A DNA stretch of 7,595 nt from Nitrospirota bacterium (GTDB taxonomy: Bacteria; Nitrospirota; 9FT-COMBO-42-15; HDB-SIOI813): assembly GCA_016214375.1 (NCBI GenBank), contig JACROQ010000067.1:1-7595 (forward strand), read 5' to 3'. Position 1 is the first letter of the stretch; every line of letters begins with the position of its first letter. The position numbers and the translations under genes were made by a program. Shown here piece after piece: positions 1 to 6,913 of this stretch. A model generated the notes under the pieces. The model did no database searches. It was given only the letters and a program-made list of their open reading frames with translations, and was not told the DNA's origin.

Positions 1-83
1 GGAATGAGGCGTACTTTTTAGGTACGCCGCAGTGACGAAGGATGCAGCGCAACGCCGCAGATGGGGTTTTTACGAAGTCGTCA
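1..83. repeat. Dispersed intergenic repeat with hairpin downstream of the NHL gene
   Basis: It contains a 7-bp perfect stem GGCGTAC (8-14) / GTACGCC (22-28) with a 7-base loop, a second weaker stem GCAGCG/CGCCGC around 45-59, and a direct repeat CGCCGCAG at 26-33 and 54-61. The layout recalls a dispersed element common in Desulfobacterota-like genomes (recollection, not checked). It may extend past the left edge. No run of T follows the hairpin on the minus strand, so it is not a standard terminator for the NHL gene. Confidence 0.55.
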
Positions 84-88
84 AGGGT

Positions 89-832
89 TCACTTCTCAAC
101 GCTGCCAACAGCGTTCTCTACACTATCGGTAAAGAACAGGTAGGGTGTATCAGGAGAGGTGGCAATACTGACTACATTATTATACCTTGCCTCCTCTCTT
201 GTCCCGGTGGCAAAAGAAGACTGGCCTGTCTTACCGGAGAACGTGAGCACCTCGCCTGTATATTTGTTCACCCTGCGCAAGACACGGTTTCCGGTGTCTG
301 CTACATAAAGATAGTCTCCATCAACCGCTATACCCCTTGGATAACTAAATCTCGCATCAAAACCCACCCCATCCCTATATCCCCCCTCTTTCGGCATCCC
401 GGCAATGGTCTTTACCTGTCCGGTTGTCCTCATGATCCTCCTTATCGTATGATTACCCGTATCTGTCACATAGAGGTAGTTCCCATCGGAGGTAATGCCG
501 CGGGGGTCATTAAACCCTGCGGCCGCCCCTGTACTGTCTGCTGTCCCGGATGAACCTTCATTGGTCACATAATTCACAAGTCCCGCCACAAGTCCCACAT
601 ATCCTGTAGACACGTTGACTCTTCGTATCAGGTGGTTTCCAGAGTCTGCAACGTAGAGGTGATCGCCCACAACACAGATCCCCCGTGGAAGATTAAACCT
701 GGGGGAGCCAAACTCACTGTTCATAAAGCCGGCCTGGCCGGGGATTCCTGCTATAGTGGTCACCTCTCCAGTGGATATAACTATCTTTCTTATCGTGTGG
801 TTTAAGGTGTCCGCAACATATAGATTCCCCAT
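89..832 (-). CDS. C-terminal fragment of the frameshifted NHL-repeat lipoprotein
   Basis: This frame holds about five more NHL units: LYVADTLNHTIRKI, LYVADSGNHLIRRV, LYVTDTGNHTIRRI, LYVADTGNRVLRRV, and a final divergent LFFTDS unit ending at TGA. It starts in the middle of a repeat, has no signal peptide and no plausible ribosome binding site before the ATG at 832. The homology extends upstream to about 922 (IAGTVGVSG, then FNRPIGIAADG), where no ATG, GTG or TTG is available. It is therefore the tail of the preceding gene, displaced by a one-base deletion, rather than a separate gene. The absence of further stops suggests that the frameshift is recent or a sequencing error. If real, this part would not be exported. 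Confidence 0.8.
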   Translation of the reverse strand: MGNLYVADTLNHTIRKIVISTGEVTTIAGIPGQAGFMNSEFGSPRFNLPRGICVVGDHLYVADSGNHLIRRVNVSTGYVGLVAGLVNYVTNEGSSGTADSTGAAAGFNDPRGITSDGNYLYVTDTGNHTIRRIMRTTGQVKTIAGMPKEGGYRDGVGFDARFSYPRGIAVDGDYLYVADTGNRVLRRVNKYTGEVLTFSGKTGQSSFATGTREEARYNNVVSIATSPDTPYLFFTDSVENAVGSVEK

Positions 833-906
833 CCCGTCTGCAGCGATCCCTATCGGACGGTTGAACTGGGCTGAATAACCGGCGCTATATCTATAACCGG
901 ATACCC

Positions 907-3174
907 CTACGGTGCCTGCGATATCGTTTCTCCTGTATCCATAGTCACCTTTCTTATCCTATTAGCTCCGGTATCCATAACATACAGATACATCCCATCC
1001 GTACTCATGCCTGTGGGACCATTGAAGGCCGTCGTCTTCCCTGTCCCATCCGTAGAGTCCCCATAGGCGCTTACCCCTGCAGGTTGACCAGTACAGTTCA
1101 ACTTTTTCGTGGTCACCCCTGATACCACAGTAGACTCTTCTATGCAAATTATGTCTCCTGCAAGGAATGAGACCTCTCCGGTCGCGAGGTCTATCTTTCT
1201 TATAAGGTGATTCCCTGTGTCAGCAACATAAAGTATCCCGTTATACCAGACAATCCCTTCCGGCGCGTTAAAGAGGGGGGCAGCATTATTTCCACTGTCT
1301 AAAAGACCACTGCTCCCTCGGGTTCCTGCAATAGTCTCAACAAAACCCGTTAACAGATCCACCTTACGGATCGCATGGTTTCCCGTATCCGCAACATAAA
1401 GGAAGGTTCCATCCGTTGTAAGGTCACCAGGGCTGTTAAACCTTGCTGCCCCGCTCCCCTCCCCGGTGTCAGTCCAGCCTGACACACCCCTCTCGCCCGC
1501 TATAGTAGTAACTACCCCTGTACCCATATCCACCTGCCGGATGGCATGGTTACCCGTGTCCGCTATATAGAGTTTATCCCCTATTCGTACCCCCCTCTTC
1601 GGGGACTTAAACCTGGCATCCCATCCTGTCCCATCCTGTGTGCCAGGAATGCCAGGATATCCGGCAAAGGTACGGACCTCTCCGGTAGAAAGCCTCATCC
1701 TCCGGATCACGTAATTATCCGTATCTACAATGTATAGGTTCTCCCCCGCTGCATCAACGATCACATCCGTGGGGGAGCTGAACAGGGCCGGGCTTTCTGT
1801 GCTATCGGCGCTACCGTATACCCCAGGGGACCCTGCCAGTGTGGTAACTGCTCCGGTAGGTCTGTCTATCTTCCTTATCGTGTGGTTAAAGGTATCGGCG
1901 ACATAAAGCGCATCCCCATCCATAGCTATCCCACCAGGGGTACTGAATCTGCTCTCCTCCCCGGTTGCGTCTTTGGTACCCGGGGTAGGGGGTTTACCGG
2001 CTATCTTCGATATCTCTCCTGTTATGATATCTACCCTTCGAATGAGCTGATTATACATATCTGCCACATACAGATAGTCCCCTGAAATCGCTATGTCTGC
2101 AGGATTGTAGAGCCTTCCAACCCCTATCAGCCCATCTGTAGAACCGGAAAATGTCTGTAACCCAGTCGTAATATCATAGACAGGCTTAGTGCCTGCAATG
2201 GTACTAACACTGCCTGCAGACACATCGACCACCCGGATGACCCCATTCCATAGATCTGCAACAAATAGCTCCGCCCCCCTGACACACAGGCCATAGGGAT
2301 AATAGAATCGTGCCTCTGTAAGTGAACCGTCCTGGTAGTCGGCCTGACCAGGGATTCCTGTTAAGGTAATAACCTCTCCAGTCTGAGGGTCTAACCTCCT
2401 GATCGTGTGGTTGTAAGTGTCCGCAATGTAAAGATAGGCATCATCCGCAGCAATACCCAGCGGATAATTAAATAAGGCATCTCTTCCTATCCCATCTTTA
2501 GAACCTTTTGTGGAAGGTGTGCCTGCGATGGTAATGGTATCACCCGTACCCGTGTGAATTCTTCTAATAGTATTGTTGTCTGTATCTGCTACATACAGGA
2601 ACTCTCCTAAAAGCGTCATCGCAGTGGGTCCTGAAAACATGGCATCCTTCCCAGTCCCATCCTTAGAACCCTTTTGCCCTCTCTTCCCGGCCAGGGTCAC
2701 AACATTACCTGTGTTGATATCTATCTTACGTATGGCATGATTCTTCGTATCCGCAATATAGAGGAAGGTCCCATCTGTCTCAATCCCTTCCGGTCCGTTA
2801 AACCGGGCAGTAGTGCCTATTCCATCATCTAAACCCGGTACGCCGGAATAGCCGGCAATTGTCGTTACCGTTTTCGTAGGGATGTCGATCTTTCTTATGG
2901 AATGATTATCCAGGTCGGCTATGTAGAGGGTATCCCCATAGACAGCAACCCCACGGGGAGAATTGAATCGCGCAACAGAACCAGTACCATTGGATGTCCC
3001 TGCCCCCCCCGGCATACCTGCCAGGAGCAACATGGCACCGCCGCTTACACTGGAGCCCCCTTCTAAGGCAGGACCTACAGTGCTGTAGTCGCTACTGCAG
3101 CCTGTAATGATAAGGATAAACAGATAGCCTGCTATGATGGATTGTTGTATGTTCGGGACTTGGCCTCTTCCCAT
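907..3174 (-). CDS. NHL-repeat beta-propeller lipoprotein, N-terminal part, frameshifted
   Basis: 755 residues before a premature TAG. The N-terminus is a lipoprotein signal: a hydrophobic stretch (about 12-23) and lipobox I-T-G-C with Cys26, so the mature protein should be lipid-anchored and exported. From about residue 58 there are 12 repeat units of roughly 50-65 residues, each with an ARFNxP-like loop, LYVADTxNHxIRK and a closing TTIAG-like strand, which is the NHL repeat of beta-propellers. The last unit stops abruptly at GETISQAP, where GETxxIAG is expected. One frame over, IAGTVGVSG and further repeats continue without a stop to position 92. Restoring one base near 922-925 gives a protein of about 1028 residues and about 17 units, probably two or three propellers. 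The start ATG has no clear ribosome binding site in the 24-nt gap after hemY. NHL propellers mostly bind proteins or ligands; no catalytic residues are recognised, and a link to haem synthesis is not shown. Confidence 0.85.
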   Translation of the reverse strand: MGRGQVPNIQQSIIAGYLFILIITGCSSDYSTVGPALEGGSSVSGGAMLLLAGMPGGAGTSNGTGSVARFNSPRGVAVYGDTLYIADLDNHSIRKIDIPTKTVTTIAGYSGVPGLDDGIGTTARFNGPEGIETDGTFLYIADTKNHAIRKIDINTGNVVTLAGKRGQKGSKDGTGKDAMFSGPTAMTLLGEFLYVADTDNNTIRRIHTGTGDTITIAGTPSTKGSKDGIGRDALFNYPLGIAADDAYLYIADTYNHTIRRLDPQTGEVITLTGIPGQADYQDGSLTEARFYYPYGLCVRGAELFVADLWNGVIRVVDVSAGSVSTIAGTKPVYDITTGLQTFSGSTDGLIGVGRLYNPADIAISGDYLYVADMYNQLIRRVDIITGEISKIAGKPPTPGTKDATGEESRFSTPGGIAMDGDALYVADTFNHTIRKIDRPTGAVTTLAGSPGVYGSADSTESPALFSSPTDVIVDAAGENLYIVDTDNYVIRRMRLSTGEVRTFAGYPGIPGTQDGTGWDARFKSPKRGVRIGDKLYIADTGNHAIRQVDMGTGVVTTIAGERGVSGWTDTGEGSGAARFNSPGDLTTDGTFLYVADTGNHAIRKVDLLTGFVETIAGTRGSSGLLDSGNNAAPLFNAPEGIVWYNGILYVADTGNHLIRKIDLATGEVSFLAGDIICIEESTVVSGVTTKKLNCTGQPAGVSAYGDSTDGTGKTTAFNGPTGMSTDGMYLYVMDTGANRIRKVTMDTGETISQAP
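915..930 (-). other. One-base frameshift in the NHL gene
   Basis: On the coding strand the sequence reads GAA ACG AT ATC GCA GGC: two bases stand where a full codon is needed between E-T and I-A-G. Other repeats here have forms such as GEVTTIAG or GVVTTIAG, so a single missing base explains both the premature TAG at 907-909 and the continued repeats in the next frame. There is no slippery heptamer at the site, which argues against programmed frameshifting. Confidence 0.8.
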
Positions 3175-3198
3175 CGAGATACTTTAGAAATGCAATAA

Positions 3199-4587
3199 TT
3201 ATGCCAGTAGGCCATAGTCCCTTGTGATCTTAGTGGCAAGCTTAGCGCCATTACTGATACAGTCTCTTACGGATATCCCGCGGAGGTAATTGCCGGCAAT
3301 ATATAGGCCTGGTATACGGTCTGGTGTGTCCTCTATGCGTCTTAATATATCCTGGTGGCCGATCCCGTACTGAGGAAGGGCCTTTTTATATCGTGTAATA
3401 CTTACAAAGTCTGGGGTCCCCTTTACGCCCAGCATATGTTGCAGGTCCGTCAGGGTAAGGTCTAATATTCTTTCATCACTCTCCTCCACTATCCCCGGGT
3501 GCCGCCTCCCTCCAACATAATTGGTCATAGCCACCCTCCCCTCCGGGGCCCTTCCATCAAAAAGTGTCGAGTTCCATAGGGTACCCAGGATCGTGTACCC
3601 CTCTCTTGAAGGCACCATACAGCCTATCCCATCCAGGGGGTGTTTCACAGCGTCCCTTTTAAAACCTGTGTAAACCACGGCTAATGGTGGATACTCGATA
3701 CCCTTTAATAGTTCAGCCCCCTCCAGATCTATGGGAGATATCAACTTAGCCGCTTCAACACTCGGGGTGGTAATAACCACTGCGTCTGCCTGATAAGTGA
3801 AAGACGGGTTATCCCCTTCCACAATGACCTGCCAGGAGTTTCCCTTGGGCTCTATCCCAGTTACCCTGGAGCGGGGCATAAAACGGCCACCCAGGTATTG
3901 GAAAATAGCCTTAGTAATGGTCTCCATACCGCGATGAAAAGAGAAGAGGTGCATCGGACAACTTGTCCGGCTCCCCTTGAGTCTCTTGATCAGCGCCCCA
4001 ATAATGAGACTACCGTAGCGCTGCTCCAGGGAATACAACATCGGCAGGGTGCTCCTTGCGCACAGGGATCCAGGATCCCCGGCATAAGTACCGCCAATAA
4101 AGGGCTCCATAACCTGCTCCAGGACCTCTCGCCCCAACCTCCTGGCCACAAACTCTGAGACCGTCTCTTCCTTTCCTGCATTAACACGGGGGATCAAGGG
4201 TTCAGAAAGGAGTCGTGCCTTACCTCTGAGGCTCAACAGGTTCGTGGTAATGAAACCGAAGGAATCCTGAGGCATCGGTACAGGCTGGTCATTCTTCAGC
4301 AGATAGCGACTCTTTGCAACCGGTGAGCGATATATCTGTTCATCTCTGATCCCTACGGCATCACACAGGGTGTTGACCTCTGGAAGGTAGTTCAAAAGGC
4401 AATTGGCGGCCCGGTCAACAAGGTATCCATCAATGTTTTCACTCCTGATAACCCCGCCAGGCCTCTCTGTCTGCTCTAATACGAATATATCTATGTTGTT
4501 TTGCAGGAGCCAGAAGGCCGCAGACAGGCCTGAGATGCCCCCCCCGATCACAGCCACGATGGGCTTATGTGCTGGAACCTGTTTCAT
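3199..4587 (-). CDS. hemY: Protoporphyrinogen/coproporphyrinogen oxidase, HemY/CgoX type
   Basis: 462 residues, a normal length for this FAD enzyme. It aromatises a porphyrinogen (protoporphyrinogen IX or coproporphyrinogen III) to the porphyrin, a late step of haem synthesis. The N-terminal dinucleotide fold is clear: G15-x-G17-x2-G20, the acidic residue E38 after the second strand, then RPGG at 42-45. Mid-protein EPFIGGTYAGDP and LYSLEQRYGS are family blocks. The C-terminus has PGLYIAGNYLRG (426-437) followed by S439-V440-R441-D442-C443, the FAD-proximal end of the family. No membrane helix is obvious; such enzymes are soluble or peripheral. The ATG start is preceded by CGGGG seven bases upstream. 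From sequence alone I cannot decide between the protoporphyrin and coproporphyrin substrate. The upstream radical SAM gene hints at a mixed or alternative haem route. The first 17-19 nt of the gene are duplicated 174 bp upstream, where they bracket an inserted repeat. The NHL lipoprotein gene begins 24 nt after its stop. Confidence 0.92.
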   Translation of the reverse strand: MKQVPAHKPIVAVIGGGISGLSAAFWLLQNNIDIFVLEQTERPGGVIRSENIDGYLVDRAANCLLNYLPEVNTLCDAVGIRDEQIYRSPVAKSRYLLKNDQPVPMPQDSFGFITTNLLSLRGKARLLSEPLIPRVNAGKEETVSEFVARRLGREVLEQVMEPFIGGTYAGDPGSLCARSTLPMLYSLEQRYGSLIIGALIKRLKGSRTSCPMHLFSFHRGMETITKAIFQYLGGRFMPRSRVTGIEPKGNSWQVIVEGDNPSFTYQADAVVITTPSVEAAKLISPIDLEGAELLKGIEYPPLAVVYTGFKRDAVKHPLDGIGCMVPSREGYTILGTLWNSTLFDGRAPEGRVAMTNYVGGRRHPGIVEESDERILDLTLTDLQHMLGVKGTPDFVSITRYKKALPQYGIGHQDILRRIEDTPDRIPGLYIAGNYLRGISVRDCISNGAKLATKITRDYGLLA

Positions 4588-4589
4588 TC
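4571..4589. repeat. Direct repeat copy 1 (contains the present hemY start)
   Basis: GCTGGAACCTGTTTCATTC on the plus strand matches 4745-4763 at 17 of 19 positions. On the minus strand it contains the hemY ATG and its first codons (M-K-Q-V-P-A). With the other copy it brackets the inserted palindromic array, as a target duplication would. Confidence 0.8.
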
Positions 4590-4604
4590 GAAAACCCCGT
4601 TACC

Positions 4605-4728
4605 TGTCATTCTGAGCAAAGCGAAGAATCTGACACGAAGTGTCATCCTGAGGGCGAATGCCCGAAGGATCTGCTTACCCATTGATTTCCTTATGCATCA
4701 GACCCTTCGCCTTCGGCTCAGGGTGACA
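4605..4728. repeat. Interspersed palindromic repeat array between the radical SAM gene and hemY
   Basis: There are three related units: 4605-4632 (TGTCATTCTGAGC to GAAGAATCTG), 4641-4673 (TGTCATCCTGAG to CGAAGGATCTG) and an inverted one at 4699-4728. Stems seen: TGACAC-GAA-GTGTCA at 4631-4645; ATCCT/AGGAT with GGGC/GCCC inside at 4645-4670; ACCCT/AGGGT with GCC/GGC inside at 4702-4724. This TGTCATTCTGAGC type is a familiar dispersed element of bacterial genomes. No coding sequence is evident. It separates genes that are otherwise tightly packed and may form RNA hairpins that alter expression between them; no T-tract makes it a standard terminator. Confidence 0.85.
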
Positions 4729-4731
4729 TTT

Positions 4732-4761
4732 TCATGCTTTGCGAGCTGGGACCTGTTTCAT
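4732..4761 (-). other. Nine-codon relic leader peptide of hemY
   Basis: Starting at the duplicated ATG, the frame reads MKQVPARKA then TGA. It matches the true hemY N-terminus MKQVPA and then runs into the repeat element. It is probably a relic; it could still be translated by ribosomes finishing the radical SAM gene. Confidence 0.55.
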
Positions 4762-4763
4762 CC
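4745..4763. repeat. Direct repeat copy 2 (relic of the original hemY start)
   Basis: GCTGGGACCTGTTTCATCC on the plus strand is the partner of 4571-4589. On the minus strand it holds an ATG one base after the radical SAM stop TAG, giving TAG-G-ATG. This looks like the original, tightly coupled hemY start before the repeat array arrived. Confidence 0.78.
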
Positions 4764-6913
4764 TATTTGTTTAAGTACTCTTTCATTTTATTGAGCATAT
4801 CTTTATCAATGACCCCGATCTTTCCCTTGGAAGTCACATACTCCCTGATCTCATCCAACCTCTCCTGGGCCTCTTTATTTTCCCTGATCTTTTTAATATT
4901 CTCTTTGGCGTAATCAAAGGCATCAAAGGTCAACTCTTTATAGCCTAATGCCTTGATCCTTTTTACCGCCTTCATCATGGCCATGTTACGAAATTCTGTT
5001 AAAAGTTCCGGAGTGATCAAAGAAATGCCCATACGCGCCGCCCTGCGCTCCGCCGCCTTTTTAATCCCGCTTCGTATAAAGTCCGGCGCCTTCTGCAATC
5101 TCTTCCATGCCTTCTCAGACCACTCTACGGTCGTTGTTCCGTGAGACTCTATGGTCTCTAAGTCCTTCTTCCCGATACACGTCAACCCGCCGGCCAGCGC
5201 CGCCTTTTCTATATCCTCCTTGATCAGCTCCACTATAAAATCTTTTGCAAACTGTGGCCTGTTAGAGTACCTCCCTTCAATCTCCTGAAGGGCCTCTTCT
5301 GTCCACTCAATCCTTCCCTCGTCGCCTTTCTTGCTTCTTGCTTCTGACTTCTGACTTCTGTCCTCTGACTTCTGACTTCTATCTTCTGCATAAACCTCCT
5401 CTACCCTCTCCCACACCTCAACATTGACCTCAAGGTGCCCCCCCTTCCTTGCAAACTCTTCCACGGCCTCCTTAAACATCCCTCTCATGAATTCAGGGAC
5501 GGCCTCAAGGCGCCTTTGGGCCTCCTTTGTCCAGGGAATTTGTTTCTCCACTGCAGGCATTTCAGGCAAGTTGTCTCCGAAACGCCTTTTCCTTAACTCA
5601 TCCAGCAGTTCAGGCGTAATCCCAGTGATCCCATGCTCATCCGCGTACTTCTCGACATTTCCGCGGATCATCCCCCGCAGGAAGAAAGGGAGCCGGCTCA
5701 CCCGCTCCTCTGCCTCCTTTGTCCATAACTTCTTCCCCTCGACATTTCTATCATCAGGCCCATCATCATTCTCCTCATTATTCATTGTAGCTGCTCCTAT
5801 CTTCGCCCCACCCCTGGGGATATACTGACACCACAGGTCTTCGTCCAGGTAGTCCCCATGGCTGGCATAAGGTCTTGCCCTGCACCCTCCACAGAGATCC
5901 TCATACTCACACTCCCCGCACTTCCCCTTTAATTGTGGAGATCTCAACTCTTTAAAAACCGGGGCATCTTCCCATATCTCAGAAAACCGGTCACTCCGGA
6001 CATTTCCAACAGATAAAGACATATAAGGACATGGGGTGATCTCCCCATCCGGCGCAATGCGGCAATAGTGAGACCCTGCCAAACAGCCGCCGCCTAAATA
6101 CCCCTCAGCCTTTGTGATGGGAGAGTGCGGATCTTTCTGATAGGCGATACGCTTAAAATGGGGGGCACATCGGGCCCTGATGAGCATCCCGGGATATTTT
6201 TCCTGCAGATCTATGAGGGTGGACAAGACCTCTTCATACTGCTCCGGCGTAATGTCTGTTAATTCTTCTCCCCTGCCGGTACAGACCATAAAGAAAAAAT
6301 TGACGACCCTGGCGCCCTGCTGATGGGCAAACTCTACGATCTGCGGGACCTCTCTCCAATTAAAGGAGGTCACACTGTTGTGGATCTGAAATTGAAGGCC
6401 GTGACGCCGGCATCTCCCGATCGCATCAACCGTCCGCTTCCAGGCGCCGAGCAGGCCGCGAAAGGTGTCATGCCTCACAGGATCCAGGGAATCGAGGCTT
6501 AACCCCACACCGGACACACCGCTCTCCTTGAGCCTTTTAACCGTAGTGTCATCAAGGAGAAGGCCGTTAGTCCCGACGACGACCATGAGGCCCTTTGTCG
6601 AGGCATATCTTGCAAATTCAATGGTGTGCTTATACAGGAGCGGTTCTCCGCCTGTTAAGACAAGGATTGTGTCAGGATTTACAGAGGCGATCTCATCGAT
6701 GAGATGGAAGCCCTCTTCGAGAGTGAGTTCAAGTCCTCTCGCTCCATCTCCAGAAATCCCCCTATTTCCCCCTTTTTCAAAGGGGAAAATAGGGGGGATT
6801 TGGAACGTCTCGTCTGCATCCATATAGCAATGCCCGCAACGGAGATTACACTGCCTCGTCAGATTCCATGCAATCAGGAATGGTTTATGTGATGACGTCT
6901 TCCCTTCTGACAC
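4763..6913 (-). CDS. Radical SAM/SPASM tetrapyrrole-modifying enzyme (NirJ/AhbC/AhbD-like) with four C-terminal PCP_red-like domains
   Basis: 716 residues. The radical SAM cluster is Cys22-x3-Cys26-x2-Cys29, followed by the LTGGEP motif (86-91) and the TNG and SLDS strands typical of the fold. A SPASM-like region carries Cys277, 284, 295, 332, 335, 341, 344 and 362, enough for auxiliary Fe-S clusters. The FFMVCTGRG stretch (207-215) and the RCAPHF stretch (248-253) resemble haem d1/alternative haem enzymes NirJ, AhbC and AhbD, which decarboxylate or remove porphyrin side chains. I cannot say which reaction. From residue 395 follow four PCP_red-like modules with Trp at 397, 461, 537 and 598; copies 1, 2 and 4 share W-x3-A-x7-P-x-F-x-R and copy 3 has four extra residues before its Pro. 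Family members usually end after the SPASM region, so this protein is nearly twice the normal length. The start is GTG, preceded by AAGGGGG six bases upstream. Residues 38-53 come from a palindromic repeat and 511-529 from a simple repeat. The hemY neighbour supports a role in haem-type synthesis. Confidence 0.88.
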   Translation of the reverse strand: MSEGKTSSHKPFLIAWNLTRQCNLRCGHCYMDADETFQIPPIFPFEKGGNRGISGDGARGLELTLEEGFHLIDEIASVNPDTILVLTGGEPLLYKHTIEFARYASTKGLMVVVGTNGLLLDDTTVKRLKESGVSGVGLSLDSLDPVRHDTFRGLLGAWKRTVDAIGRCRRHGLQFQIHNSVTSFNWREVPQIVEFAHQQGARVVNFFFMVCTGRGEELTDITPEQYEEVLSTLIDLQEKYPGMLIRARCAPHFKRIAYQKDPHSPITKAEGYLGGGCLAGSHYCRIAPDGEITPCPYMSLSVGNVRSDRFSEIWEDAPVFKELRSPQLKGKCGECEYEDLCGGCRARPYASHGDYLDEDLWCQYIPRGGAKIGAATMNNEENDDGPDDRNVEGKKLWTKEAEERVSRLPFFLRGMIRGNVEKYADEHGITGITPELLDELRKRRFGDNLPEMPAVEKQIPWTKEAQRRLEAVPEFMRGMFKEAVEEFARKGGHLEVNVEVWERVEEVYAEDRSQKSEDRSQKSEARSKKGDEGRIEWTEEALQEIEGRYSNRPQFAKDFIVELIKEDIEKAALAGGLTCIGKKDLETIESHGTTTVEWSEKAWKRLQKAPDFIRSGIKKAAERRAARMGISLITPELLTEFRNMAMMKAVKRIKALGYKELTFDAFDYAKENIKKIRENKEAQERLDEIREYVTSKGKIGVIDKDMLNKMKEYLNK
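5328..5388. repeat. Simple-sequence repeat in the linker between PCP_red-like copies 2 and 3
   Basis: On the coding strand, units of about 7 bases (GAAGTCA and variants GAAGATA, GAGGACA, GAAGCAA) repeat about eight times. They encode the hydrophilic stretch 511-529 with two EDRSQKS-like copies. The tract stays in frame and lies exactly between two domains, so it can vary without harming a fold. Low-complexity tracts of this type also occur between genes in some anaerobe genomes (recollection, not checked). Confidence 0.75.
6754..6801. repeat. 48-bp palindromic repeat inserted in frame in the radical SAM gene
   Basis: The arms 6754-6775 and 6779-6801 are inverted copies (AAATCCCCC, TATTT, CCCCCTTT against AAAGGGG, AAAATA, GGGGGGATTT) differing by one extra base and one mismatch, around a 3-base loop. 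The element is exactly 16 codons and encodes residues 38-53 (QIPPIFPF, EKGGNRGI), placed between the Cys cluster and the GGEP strand. It resembles the AAATCCCCCCT-type dispersed repeats common between genes in many anaerobe genomes, from memory only. Confidence 0.85.

Noticed and set aside
8..28. Hairpin GGCGTAC/GTACGCC as a terminator for the operon
   Set aside because: On the minus strand no T-tract follows the stem; it fits better as part of a dispersed repeat.
32..553. Plus-strand open frame of 173 codons opposite the NHL gene
   Set aside because: It is antisense to clear NHL repeats, has no recognisable domain and spans repeat-derived sequence; the open frame reflects the repetitive opposite strand.
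3003..3010. Run of eight C that might cause a frameshift
   Set aside because: The signal peptide and lipobox upstream and the NHL repeats downstream are in the same frame, so the run has not shifted it here.
3175..3198. Promoter in the AT-rich gap between hemY and the NHL gene
   Set aside because: Only 24 bases, with no convincing -35/-10 pair; co-transcription is simpler.
4065..4079. Perfect palindrome GGGATCC-A-GGATCCC
   Set aside because: It lies within hemY codons for the conserved AGDPGS block; the symmetry is explained by coding and is too short to call a site.
4605..4728. CRISPR array
   Set aside because: The units are unequal, palindromic and one is inverted; there are no uniform spacers.
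5424..5828. Plus-strand open frame of 134 codons
   Set aside because: It is antisense to PCP_red-like modules 1 and 2 and has no signal of its own.
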